Assembly (NCBI RefSeq): GCF_015351475.1 | Contig: NZ_JADKPR010000012.1 | Location: 62,001 to 126,000 of the forward strand | DNA length: 64,000 bases | Direction: 5' to 3' | Source: Flavobacterium sp. HJJ | GTDB taxonomy: Bacteria; Bacteroidota; Bacteroidia; Flavobacteriales; Flavobacteriaceae | Shown here: in pieces, positions 15,887-23,965 of the stretch | Layout of the letters: every line of letters starts with the position of its first letter | How positions within the stretch are numbered: position 1 is the first letter of the stretch | Notes under the pieces: model-generated | Databases searched by the model: none | What the model was told of the DNA's origin: nothing | The model's input: only the letters and a program-made list of their open reading frames with translations | Made by a program: the position numbers and the translations under genes

Positions 15887-17863
15887 TTGATATCACAAGC
15901 AACTATAGATACTGTTTTTGAAACCGCTCGGGTAGAGGAGGTTATCGGCGATTTTGTACAGTTAAAAAGAGCAGGAAGTAATTTTAAAGGACTCAGCCCG
16001 TTTTCGGATGAGCGTTCCCCATCGTTTATGGTGTCGCCGGCCAAAGGAATCTGGAAGGATTTTAGTTCTGGAAAAGGAGGGAATTCTGTTGCTTTCCTGA
16101 TGGAACATTCGCATTTTACTTATCCGGAAGCCATTCGTTATTTGGCAAAAAAATACAATATCGAGATTGAGGAAACAGAACAGACTGAAGCAGAAAAAGC
16201 AAATACAGATGTTCGTGAAAGTATGTATCTCGTTTCTGAATTTGCAAAAGATTATTTTCATAATACACTGCTGCATTCCGAAGAAGGAAAGGCAATTGGT
16301 CTTTCGTATTTTAAAGAAAGAGGTTTTACAGCCGAAACTATAAAGAAATTTGCACTTGGATATTCTCCCGAAACTTGGGATGCATTTACTAAAGAAGCAT
16401 TAGGAAAAGGATATAAATTAGAGTTTTTAGAAAGTACGGGATTAACTATTGCCCGTGAAGATCGCCCTTTTGACCGTTTCAAGAGCAGAGTGATGTTTCC
16501 TATCCAAAGTATGTCGGGAAGAGTACTTGGTTTTGGCGGCCGAATCTTGACGAATGATAAAAAAGCTGCCAAATATTTAAACTCGCCTGAGAGCGAGATT
16601 TACCATAAAAGTAAAGTGCTTTATGGTATTTATCAAGCAAAACAAGCAATTGCTAAGCTGAATAATTGTTTTTTGGTCGAAGGTTATACAGATGTTATTC
16701 AATTCAATCAAGCGGGTATCGAAAATGTTGTGGCTTCGTCGGGAACTGCACTTACGCCAGATCAAATACGGTTAGTTAACAGGCTGACAAGAAACATTAC
16801 CGTTCTGTTTGACGGTGATGCTGCTGGACTTCGTGCTTCTATCCGAGGAATCGATTTGATTCTTGAAGAGGGAATGAATGTAAAAGTCTGTACTTTTCCA
16901 GACGGAGACGATCCTGATAGTTTTGCTAAAAAAACGCCCCATGATGATTTGGTTGCTTACTTAGATGCTAATGCAAAGGATTTTATCCAGTTCAAGGCTT
17001 CGATTTTAATGGATGAAGCTAAGAATGATCCCGTTAAGAAAGCTGACCTGATTCGGGATATGGTGACGAGTATTTCAAAGATTCCGGATAGAATTCAGCG
17101 TGAAATTTACATTCAGGAATGTTCCAGAATAATGGATATTTCGGAACAGGTTCTGACAAGCACTTTGGCGCAGCTTGTGCAGAAAGATGTTGCCGAAGTT
17201 GGGAAAAAAGTAAAGCAGGAACAAAAAGCTTTTGAGGTTGTAAAAAATGAAAATCCTGTCCAGACTGCCAAAGTGGATGTGCTCTATCGTCTGGAGCGCA
17301 AAATAATTGAGATTCTTTTATTGTATGGGAATAAAACAGAAGAATTTGAAGATGTCTTTTTAAGAACAAATGAATCCGGTGAAATTGAAACTGTAACCGA
17401 GATGAAAGAATATAAGGTCTATCAAAGGATTTATCTGAGTCTGCAGGAAGATGAGGTGGAACTTGCCAATCCTTTATTCCGTGATATTTTTAATGATTTA
17501 ATTCAATATTTTCTGCAGAATGAAAATCTGGAATTTGAAAAATATCTGATGCAGTTAAATTCTGATTTTGCTCAGGAAGTGACTGATATTTTAATGGAAG
17601 ATGAAAGACTCGTGCTGCATAACTGGGTAGGACAGAATATTATTCCAAAAACTAAAAACGAAACCATTGGACAGTATGTGTCGGAAACTATTCTGACGAT
17701 GCGCTGGTATCTGGTAGATAAAATTATAGATGAATTAAAAAACTCTGTATCAAATGAACCAGGTTCAGATAATACAGAGTCAATGTCAATGGCGATGGAT
17801 TACTACAAGCTAATTAATTCGTTTTCAAAAAAATTAGGAAGAGTAATGTCGCGCTACAGTTAA
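15887..17863 (+). CDS. dnaG: DNA primase DnaG with a zinc-less CHC2 domain
   Basis: DnaG makes RNA primers at the replication fork. The 658-residue protein starts with UUG (MISQATIDTVFETARVEEVI is the normal DnaG opening). In the N-terminal CHC2 region the usual CxxH...CxxC zinc ligands are all replaced: GLSPFSDERSPSFMVSP and WKDFSSGKGGNSVAF contain no Cys or His. The TOPRIM core is intact, with LVEGYTDV (Glu) and LFDGDAAG (DxD), and the C-terminal third is the helicase-binding region. It stands alone and its end overlaps the convergent response regulator by four bases. Confidence 0.95.
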   Translation: MISQATIDTVFETARVEEVIGDFVQLKRAGSNFKGLSPFSDERSPSFMVSPAKGIWKDFSSGKGGNSVAFLMEHSHFTYPEAIRYLAKKYNIEIEETEQTEAEKANTDVRESMYLVSEFAKDYFHNTLLHSEEGKAIGLSYFKERGFTAETIKKFALGYSPETWDAFTKEALGKGYKLEFLESTGLTIAREDRPFDRFKSRVMFPIQSMSGRVLGFGGRILTNDKKAAKYLNSPESEIYHKSKVLYGIYQAKQAIAKLNNCFLVEGYTDVIQFNQAGIENVVASSGTALTPDQIRLVNRLTRNITVLFDGDAAGLRASIRGIDLILEEGMNVKVCTFPDGDDPDSFAKKTPHDDLVAYLDANAKDFIQFKASILMDEAKNDPVKKADLIRDMVTSISKIPDRIQREIYIQECSRIMDISEQVLTSTLAQLVQKDVAEVGKKVKQEQKAFEVVKNENPVQTAKVDVLYRLERKIIEILLLYGNKTEEFEDVFLRTNESGEIETVTEMKEYKVYQRIYLSLQEDEVELANPLFRDIFNDLIQYFLQNENLEFEKYLMQLNSDFAQEVTDILMEDERLVLHNWVGQNIIPKTKNETIGQYVSETILTMRWYLVDKIIDELKNSVSNEPGSDNTESMSMAMDYYKLINSFSKKLGRVMSRYS

Positions 17864-18489
17864 ACGATTTCTAAAGTTTTAGCTTTGTTTACTAAATCTA
17901 CTAGATTTGTAACGTTTAATTTAGTCAGCAATCGTAGTTTGTAAGTACTGATTGTTTTTTCGTTAAGCGATAAGATTTCAGCGATTTCATGGTTTTTCTT
18001 TCCATCGCTCAAATAACGCAGTACTTCAACTTCACGATTGGAAAGTTTTCTGTACAAACGTTCGCTTTTGCTTTGTTTTGCAATTAAAGCAATGTTTTTC
18101 ATGACTGCTTCATTCATGATGATTTTACCTTGGTTCACTTTGATGATCGACTGACCCAAAGTTTCCAGTTTTTCGGTTTTGTGGACAAATCCAGAAACCC
18201 CTGCTTTAATAGCATTTGGAGCGTAAATCTGTTCCGAAAGACCGCTGTAAAAAATAATTTTTGTTTTTGGAAAATTTTTCAAAACCGATTTGATTTCGAA
18301 AATACTTGAAAGGCCTTCAAGTTCCAGGTCCAACACTAGGACATCAATTTCTTTGCTAAGAAGGATGTCTTTTACCATAGCGAAATTTCCAACGTTTGCA
18401 ACGATTGAAATTTCAGAATGGTCTTTGAAGTACGATTTTATTCCAAAATGTACTACAGGATAGTTATCTGCTAAACAAACTTTAATCAT
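17860..18489 (-). CDS. LuxR/NarL-type response regulator
   Basis: The 209-residue protein has a receiver domain (about 1-120) with phospho-acceptor Asp54 in VLDLELEG and the conserved Lys in HKTEKLETLG. The C-terminal LuxR-type HTH is LSNREVEVLRYLSDGKKNHEIAEILSL...TISTYKLRLLTKLNVTNLVDLV. No histidine kinase is adjacent, so its signal is unknown. It is convergent with dnaG with a four-base overlap. Confidence 0.9.
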   Translation of the reverse strand: MIKVCLADNYPVVHFGIKSYFKDHSEISIVANVGNFAMVKDILLSKEIDVLVLDLELEGLSSIFEIKSVLKNFPKTKIIFYSGLSEQIYAPNAIKAGVSGFVHKTEKLETLGQSIIKVNQGKIIMNEAVMKNIALIAKQSKSERLYRKLSNREVEVLRYLSDGKKNHEIAEILSLNEKTISTYKLRLLTKLNVTNLVDLVNKAKTLEIV

Positions 18490-18577
18490 GGTATTTAGTT
18501 TTAGGATTGTTTTTGAAGATATAAAATTAAAAAAATATTTTACATAAGTCTAATTTTTCGGACAAATTATTTTTTTT

Positions 18578-19375
18578 TTAACAATTTATTATACAAACAG
18601 GTATTGGATTCATTTTATGCTGGTTATTTTTGTTAAGTTTTTTATAAATTTCGTAAACTGTTTTCTGACGTTCAGTGAAAGTTTCAGGGTCAGTTTCTGA
18701 ATCATTTGCGTCCATTGCCCATTCCAATTCATCGTAACTTGCGCCCAATTGATCTTCATCTGTTCGGTCGTCGCCAAATAATCCGTCTGTAGGAGAAGCA
18801 GATAATATTGAGTCCGGAATTTTTAAATAAGCACCTAATTGATATACTTCGGATTTTACTAAATCGGCTATCGGACTCAAATCAACTCCGCCGTCCCCGT
18901 ATTTAGTGTAAAAGCCCACGCCAAAATCTTCTACTTTGTTTCCTGTTCCAGCTACCAGTAATCCATGGATACCGGCAAAATAGTACAAAGTGGTCATGCG
19001 TAAACGGGCACGTGTATTAGCAAGAGATAAATTTACAACAGCTTCATTACTAACAGTTGGAACCTCTTTTTTGAATGTTTCAAAAACTGAAGTTAAATCT
19101 GCAGCAGCGCTGGTCACATTTGGGAATCTGTTTTTTAATTGTGAAATATGTTCTCTGGCTCTTGAAACATGGCTTGGTGCCTGATGGATTGGCATTTCAA
19201 CGCATAATACTTTCAGTCCGGTCTGAGCGCAGAGTGTTGAGGTTACAGCTGAATCTACACCACCGGAAATTCCTATAACAAATCCATTAACTTTTGAATT
19301 TTCAGCATAGCTTTTTAGCCATTCGACAATATGTGTATTTACTTTTTCGATCTGAAGGGTTCTTTTTTTAGTCAT
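18578..19375 (-). CDS. nadE: NAD+ synthase, ammonia-type
   Basis: NadE amidates nicotinic acid adenine dinucleotide to NAD+ using ATP. The 265-residue protein has the PP-loop GISGGVDSAV, the NTRARLRM segment, GTGNKVEDFGVGFYTKYGDGGVDLSP, and TDGLFGDDRTDEDQLGASYDELE. It lacks a glutaminase domain, so it would use free ammonia or a partner. It is divergent from gldB with about 200 bases between the starts. Confidence 0.93.
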   Translation of the reverse strand: MTKKRTLQIEKVNTHIVEWLKSYAENSKVNGFVIGISGGVDSAVTSTLCAQTGLKVLCVEMPIHQAPSHVSRAREHISQLKNRFPNVTSAAADLTSVFETFKKEVPTVSNEAVVNLSLANTRARLRMTTLYYFAGIHGLLVAGTGNKVEDFGVGFYTKYGDGGVDLSPIADLVKSEVYQLGAYLKIPDSILSASPTDGLFGDDRTDEDQLGASYDELEWAMDANDSETDPETFTERQKTVYEIYKKLNKNNQHKMNPIPVCIINC

Positions 19376-19404
19376 AATAGTTTAAGTTTTAAAAAGGAGG
19401 AATG

Positions 19405-19459
19405 TATATTTGCAAAAAAAAAAGCGTTACCATCTTTTTTTGGACTTCCTTATGGTAAC
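19405..19459 (+). promoter_or_regulatory. Possible gldBC promoter and structured leader
   Basis: TATATTTG (19405-19412) matches TAnnTTTG. It is followed by a stem-loop, with GTTACCAT (19426-19433) exactly complementary to ATGGTAAC (19452-19459) across an 18-base loop. If this promoter serves gldB, the leader would be about 160 bases long. Confidence 0.35.
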
Positions 19460-19578
19460 AAATTTAATAAAATAATAGAATTGAATAGAGGATGTTTGGT
19501 TTAGGTTGAAAAACCTCATGAAGATTTGTGAATTATTCTCTAAATACATCAGAAAACTGATAAATAAATAAAATAAGT

Positions 19579-20538
19579 ATGAAATTATTTCTCTTAACGA
19601 TAGTCTGCAGCCTGCTTTTGTTATCTTGTGATCAAAAAAGCAAAATTGAAAAGGCCATCGAAGAAACACCTGTTGAAACTATTAAGGTTGAGCGTTTTGA
19701 TAAAGAGTTTTTTGAAACCTCTCCAAAAGATTTGCCTAAATTAAAAAAGAAATATCCTTATTTTTTTTCGCCTCAGATTAATGATACTGTCTGGACCAAT
19801 AAAATGACTGCTCCAATCTGGAAAGAAGTATATGCTGAAGTTGAAAAAAAATATCCAGCGTCTGAAGGGATTCAAAGCAGTATTGAAGCTTTGGTACAGC
19901 ATATGAAATATTATTTTCCAAAGACTAAAACGCCAAAAGTAATTACTTTAATTTCGGATATGGATTATAATAATAAAGCCATTTATGCCGATTCATTAAT
20001 CATAATTTCATTGGAACTATATTTAGGAAAAGAGCATAAATTCTACACTTTTCCAAAATATCTAAAGCAAAATTTTGAAGAAAGACAAATGATGCCGGAC
20101 GTAGTGACTAGTTTTTCGCTTAGGAAAATAGTTCCTCCGACAGAGAAAAATCTGTTAGCACAGATGATTTATTTTGGTAAGGAACTTTATCTGAAGGATA
20201 TTCTGCTTCCGGAATATACAGATGCTGAAAAAATGGGATACACTCCAGAGCAGCTTGTCTGGTGCCAGGAAAATGAAAATTATATCTGGCGCTATTTTAT
20301 TGAGAGGGAAATGCTTTACAGCGGTGACCAAAAGCTGATATCACGTTTTATTGACCCATCTCCATTTTCAAAATTTTATTTAGAAATTGATAATGATTCT
20401 CCCGGAAGAGTTGGTGCCTGGATAGGCTGGCAGATAGTTCGCTCGTATATGGAGAATAATAATGTTTCGGCAGACCAGTTGTTAAAAGCCAGTGCCAAAG
20501 AAATTTTTGAACAATCAAAATACAAACCCAAGAAATAA
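19579..20538 (+). CDS. gldB: Gliding motility lipoprotein GldB
   Basis: The 319-residue protein has a lipoprotein signal peptide (LLLLSCD, Cys17). Its features match GldB: TIKVERFDKEFFET, LKKKYPYFFSPQINDTVW, PGRVGAWIGWQIVRSYM near the C-terminus. GldB is required for gliding motility in Flavobacterium and is thought to be an inner-membrane-associated lipoprotein of the gliding/type 9 secretion machinery; its exact role is unclear. It shares its last base with the gldC start, so the two are co-transcribed and translationally coupled. Confidence 0.93.
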   Translation: MKLFLLTIVCSLLLLSCDQKSKIEKAIEETPVETIKVERFDKEFFETSPKDLPKLKKKYPYFFSPQINDTVWTNKMTAPIWKEVYAEVEKKYPASEGIQSSIEALVQHMKYYFPKTKTPKVITLISDMDYNNKAIYADSLIIISLELYLGKEHKFYTFPKYLKQNFEERQMMPDVVTSFSLRKIVPPTEKNLLAQMIYFGKELYLKDILLPEYTDAEKMGYTPEQLVWCQENENYIWRYFIEREMLYSGDQKLISRFIDPSPFSKFYLEIDNDSPGRVGAWIGWQIVRSYMENNNVSADQLLKASAKEIFEQSKYKPKK

Positions 20539-20873
20539 TGTCAGATAAAAATACCTCAGAAATTAAATTTTTAGTCGAATTAGACGAAAACCGTGTTCCG
20601 GAAAAACTTTTTTGGACAGCAGAAGACGGCGGAGTAAATCTCTCAGAATCGAAAGCCATTATGCTGAATGTTTGGGACAGCAAAGCCAAAGAAAGCATGC
20701 GTATCGATTTGTGGACAAAAGACATGCCTGTTGATGAAATGAAAATTTTCTTTCACCAGACACTGATGTCTATGGCTGAAACTTTCAGAAGAGCCACAAA
20801 TGATGAAAAGATGTCGGATACAATGCTTGACTTTTGTGATTATTTTGCAGAGAAATTAGAGTTGAAGCAATAG
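20538..20873 (+). CDS. gldC: Gliding motility protein GldC
   Basis: The 111-residue soluble protein (EIKFLVELDENRVPEKLFWTA, MRIDLWTKDMPVDEMK) matches GldC, encoded directly after gldB in gliding flavobacteria. It has no signal peptide. GldC helps, but is not strictly needed, for gliding. A strong terminator follows. The 3' end of this gene is duplicated at about 21550-21630. Confidence 0.92.
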   Translation: MSDKNTSEIKFLVELDENRVPEKLFWTAEDGGVNLSESKAIMLNVWDSKAKESMRIDLWTKDMPVDEMKIFFHQTLMSMAETFRRATNDEKMSDTMLDFCDYFAEKLELKQ

Positions 20874-20880
20874 TTTTTAA

Positions 20881-20936
20881 AATAAACAAAAAATCCCAAA
20901 GCAATGTAGTAATTGTTTTGGGATTTTTTGTTTATT
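20881..20936 (+). terminator. Terminator after gldC
   Basis: AATAAACAAAAAATCCC (from 20881) is perfectly complementary to GGGATTTTTTGTTTATT (ending 20936), with further pairing inside. The long A/T arms provide a T-run. Confidence 0.85.
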
Positions 20937-20976
20937 TAGTATCGATTCATTAGAATACAATTTACTAAAATTAAAA

Positions 20977-21507
20977 ATGGAAAAAATCTCAAAAATCATA
21001 TTAATAAACTTTCTATTTCTGTTCTCATTAAGTTGTGCATCTCAAAACAGTAATTATTTAACTTATAATGAATATGTAGGGATAAAAATAAATGGAATAT
21101 CGCTTTTGGATATTTATAATACCAGAGGTAATAAAAAAGCTGTGAATGCACTTTTTAATAGAAATTTTAATTATGAATCGCTAACATTACCTGATTTATA
21201 TAAAAATTTTAAGGATAAAGGTTTGTATATTCAATTTCTTAAAAGCAGCATAGAATGTGATTATGAATTAGATAATTTAATGATTTTATCTTCAAATGAA
21301 ACTGTGGAAATAAAAGGCCATAAATTCAAATTAGGGGATTCAGTAATTAAATTGCAAAAATATTTTTTTAAAAATTCTAAGTCAGGAGATTTTATTTTTG
21401 AAATTAATCCTAGTAATAATATTTTCTTCAGTACTATGGAAAATTTTTTTCTAATAGTAATTGAGAATAATGTTATAACAAAGATTCAATACTTTATTAA
21501 CACATAA
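20977..21507 (+). CDS. Orphan exported protein, probable lipoprotein
   Basis: The 176-residue protein has an N-terminal hydrophobic segment with a lipobox-like FSLSCASQ (Cys19). The rest is AT-biased and Lys/Asn-rich with no domain that I recognise. Codon use is more A/T-rich than that of gldB and gldC. It lies between gldC with its terminator and a partial second copy of both, so it seems to have arrived or been carried with a local duplication. Function unknown. Confidence 0.65.
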   Translation: MEKISKIILINFLFLFSLSCASQNSNYLTYNEYVGIKINGISLLDIYNTRGNKKAVNALFNRNFNYESLTLPDLYKNFKDKGLYIQFLKSSIECDYELDNLMILSSNETVEIKGHKFKLGDSVIKLQKYFFKNSKSGDFIFEINPSNNIFFSTMENFFLIVIENNVITKIQYFINT

Positions 21508-21549
21508 ATAACATGATGTGTAAGGTGTATTATTTTTAAATGAGCAAAT

Positions 21550-21684
21550 AAATGACGGAAAAATGTCGGATACAATGCTGGTTTTTGTGATTATTTTGCG
21601 GAGAAATTAGAGTTGAAGCAATAGTTTTTTGTAGCACAAAAAATATCCCAAAACAGAAAAAAAATCAGTTTTGGGATATTTTGT
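21550..21684 (+). pseudogene. Partial second copy of the gldC 3' end plus terminator
   Basis: About 80 bases closely repeat the gldC end, including ATGTCGGATACAATGCT and GAAATTAGAGTTGAAGCAAT before the stop. One base is lost in the middle, which breaks the frame. The hairpin after it (ACAAAAAATATCCCAAAAC / GTTTTGGGATATTTTGT, 21636-21684) resembles the gldC terminator and may also terminate the minus-strand ysxC transcript. Confidence 0.8.
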
Positions 21685-21700
21685 ATTTAAAAAGGAAGAT

Positions 21701-22321
21701 TTAAAACCCTGAATTATTCTTAAAAACTTCTTGGTTAACTTCGTCTATGTAATTTAGAAGTTCTTCTTTTCCGGTTGCTTCTGTTGATGAAGTTACGAAA
21801 TAGGGTGGCATTTCTGCCCAGTTGTTAGCAAACATCTGTTTTTTGTAGGCGGCAACATGAGAGTCAATTTTGGTTTTGCTGATTTTGTCGGCTTTGGTAA
21901 AAATAATGCAGAACGGAATTTCGCTTTCACCCATGTACGACATGAATTCAATATCTATTTTTTGTGCTTCGTGACGAATATCAATTAACACAAAAGCGCA
22001 GACTAATTGTTGTCTTGTCTCAAAATAATCGGTAATGAACTCCTGAAAAATTGATTTGGTTTTCTTGGAAACTTTGGCATAGCCGTAACCTGGTAAATCA
22101 ACTAGAAACCAGCTGCTGTTAATCAAAAAATGATTGATAAGCTGTGTCTTGCCTGGTTTCCCTGAAGTTTTGGCCAAATTTTTGTTATTGGTCAGCATGT
22201 TGATCAATGAGGATTTTCCAACATTGGAACGGCCAATAAAAGCATATTCAGGTAAAAAATCCTTAGGACATTTACTTGCATCTGAGTTGCTTATTATGAA
22301 TTCGGCAGTATTGATTTTCAT
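21701..22321 (-). CDS. ysxC: Ribosome biogenesis GTP-binding protein YsxC/YihA/EngB
   Basis: The 206-residue GTPase has G1 GRSNVGKSS, G3 DLPGYGYAKV and G4 TKADK, and the family's SGKPGKTQLINHF switch region. EngB-type GTPases assist late assembly of the large ribosomal subunit. I take the ATG at 22321 (MKINTAEFIIS); a start at 22375 would overlap the upstream hydrolase stop and add residues with no family match. The gap to the upstream alpha/beta hydrolase is 20 bases, so the two probably form an operon. Confidence 0.94.
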   Translation of the reverse strand: MKINTAEFIISNSDASKCPKDFLPEYAFIGRSNVGKSSLINMLTNNKNLAKTSGKPGKTQLINHFLINSSWFLVDLPGYGYAKVSKKTKSIFQEFITDYFETRQQLVCAFVLIDIRHEAQKIDIEFMSYMGESEIPFCIIFTKADKISKTKIDSHVAAYKKQMFANNWAEMPPYFVTSSTEATGKEELLNYIDEVNQEVFKNNSGF

Positions 22322-22341
22322 TTTCGGAATATAAAATTCTG

Positions 22342-23115
22342 TTAGTGTTCGGCTAAATGGGTATGTGTAAGCCAATCTTCAAGATGTGCATTGAATTCCT
22401 CTGGCTGTTCCATCATGGCTGCGTGTCCGCATTTGTCAATCCAGTACAATGTTGAATTTGGTAATAATTTATGGAATTCTTCGGCTACATCTGGCGGTGT
22501 CACTTGGTCATTTTCCCCCCATATAATACAGGTCTGCACATGCATTTTGGGTAAATCTTTAGCCATATTATGACGGATGGCACTTTTGGCAATAGTCAGG
22601 GTCTTAATCAGTTTTATACGGTCATTTACCGTAGCATATACTTCATCGATAAGTTCTGGAGTAGCTATTTTTGGATCATAAAATACATCTTCGGCTTTTT
22701 TCTTAATGTATTCATAATCACCTCTTTTTGGATAACTGTCACCCATTGCGCTTTCGTAAAGCCCTGAACTTCCTGTGATTACAAGTCCGGATACTTTTTC
22801 AGGAAACATTTTGGTATGGTATAAAGCAATATGCCCTCCAAGTGAATTTCCTAAAAGAATTACTCTGTCTAATTTTTTGTATGTAATAAAGTTTTTTACA
22901 TAGACAGCAAAACTTTTTACGTTTGTTTTTAATATGTTCTGAGTGTATATAGGTAAATCGGGAATGATAATTCTGTATCCTTTGTTAGAAAAATAATTTG
23001 CAACAGCATCAAAATTACTAAGTCCTCCCATTAAACCATGTAAGATGACAATTGGAATTCCTTCGCCCGCTTCGTAATATCCGTATTTGCCTTCTTTTTT
23101 GTAATATTTTTCCAT
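22342..23115 (-). CDS. Alpha/beta hydrolase
   Basis: The 257-residue protein has the alpha/beta hydrolase fold pattern: HGLMGGLSNF (oxyanion region), nucleophile elbow GNSLGGH with Ser, acid in GENDQVTP and His in CGHAAMMEQPEEF. There is no signal peptide, so it should be cytoplasmic. The substrate is unknown. It is the first gene of the unit with ysxC and is divergent from the dcw cluster. A -7 element lies at 23144-23151. Confidence 0.9.
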   Translation of the reverse strand: MEKYYKKEGKYGYYEAGEGIPIVILHGLMGGLSNFDAVANYFSNKGYRIIIPDLPIYTQNILKTNVKSFAVYVKNFITYKKLDRVILLGNSLGGHIALYHTKMFPEKVSGLVITGSSGLYESAMGDSYPKRGDYEYIKKKAEDVFYDPKIATPELIDEVYATVNDRIKLIKTLTIAKSAIRHNMAKDLPKMHVQTCIIWGENDQVTPPDVAEEFHKLLPNSTLYWIDKCGHAAMMEQPEEFNAHLEDWLTHTHLAEH

Positions 23116-23143
23116 GTTTTAAAATAACAATTTCAATTTTTCA

Positions 23144-23151
23144 CAAATATA
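23144..23151 (-). promoter_or_regulatory. -7 element for the hydrolase-ysxC unit
   Basis: The minus strand reads TATATTTG, a full TAnnTTTG match, about 28 bases before the hydrolase start codon. No -33 TTG is visible. Confidence 0.45.
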
Positions 23152-23399
23152 GGGTTTAAAAAATTAAAAAGAATTTTGGAAGCTATTTTTTAACCTTTTA
23201 TTCTTAGATGAGTAAGGGATGTCTTTTGAGTGTCTTTTTCTTGCTTTTTTAACGGATATGAAATGTTTTTTTTAAGCTTTTAAGAATATGCTTCTCTAAT
23301 CAAAAATAAGAGATTTTTAATAATTAATAGGCTTTCTTACAAATTATAGTTAAATCAGCTAATGTTCTGATTGTCTATAAACTAAGTGTTTCTGGTCGA

Positions 23400-23450
23400 A
23401 AGTGGTTAAACTTATTAACAAAGTGGTATAATGTGGTAAATTGTGGTAAA
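23400..23450 (+). promoter_or_regulatory. Likely MraZ operator: phased GTGG repeats
   Basis: GTGG occurs at 23402, 23423, 23433 and 23443, spaced 21, 10 and 10 bases, each in an AAAGTGGT / AATGTGGTAAA / ATTGTGGTAAA context. MraZ is known to bind direct repeats spaced by one helical turn in front of its own operon. The array ends nine bases before the -7 element, so binding should block the promoter. Assignment to MraZ is inference from position and spacing. Confidence 0.75.
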
Positions 23451-23458
23451 ATTTTATA

Positions 23459-23466
23459 TATTTTTG
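23459..23466 (+). promoter_or_regulatory. -7 element of the dcw operon
   Basis: TATTTTTG fits TAnnTTTG and lies 25 bases before the mraZ start codon, directly after the GTGG array. Confidence 0.5.
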
Positions 23467-23491
23467 CTTAATACAAATCAATACAATTCAC

Positions 23492-23965
23492 TTGGACACA
23501 ATTATAGGGACATATGAGTGTAAAGTTGATGCTAAAGGACGGGCTTTATTACCTGCTCCCCTAAAAAAGCAATTGGCTTCCTCGCTTCAAAACGGTTTTG
23601 TTTTGAAGCGTTCCGTTTTTCAGCCCTGTCTGGAATTGTATCCTATGGAAGAGTGGGATTTGATGATGAAAAAAATCAACAAACTTAATCGTTTTGTAAA
23701 AAAGAACAATGACTTTATACGCCGTTTTACAGCAGGAGTGAAGGTGGTGGAAATTGATGCGCTTGGCAGATTATTGGTTCCTAAAGACTTAGTGACTTTT
23801 GCCAGCATTGATAAAGATGTAGTTTTTTCTTCTGCAGTTAATATTGTGGAGATTTGGGATAAAGATTTGTATGAAAAATCAATCGATGGAGCAGATGTTG
23901 ATTTTGCTGATTTGGCCGAAGAAGTAATGGGTAATTTAAATGACGATGACAATGGAATATCATAA
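23492..23965 (+). CDS. mraZ: Division/cell wall cluster transcriptional repressor MraZ
   Basis: MraZ is the AbrB-like DNA-binding protein that regulates the dcw operon from its first position. The 157-residue protein has two MraZ repeats, each with the signature DAKGR (first, after TYECKV) and DALGRLLVP (second). The UUG at 23492 gives the normal N-terminus (DTIIGTYECKV). The GTGG array upstream is its likely binding site. Its end overlaps rsmH by 26 bases. Confidence 0.95.
   Translation: MDTIIGTYECKVDAKGRALLPAPLKKQLASSLQNGFVLKRSVFQPCLELYPMEEWDLMMKKINKLNRFVKKNNDFIRRFTAGVKVVEIDALGRLLVPKDLVTFASIDKDVVFSSAVNIVEIWDKDLYEKSIDGADVDFADLAEEVMGNLNDDDNGIS

Noticed and set aside
19391..19454. AAAAAGGAGG followed by ATG and a 17-codon frame on the plus strand
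   Set aside because: The spacing between GGAGG and ATG is one base, too short for initiation, and the peptide looks random. On the other strand it is the nadE leader.
23116..23400. Small gene between the hydrolase and the MraZ operator
   Set aside because: Stops occur in all frames at short distance; I see only AT-rich DNA and the hydrolase -7 box.
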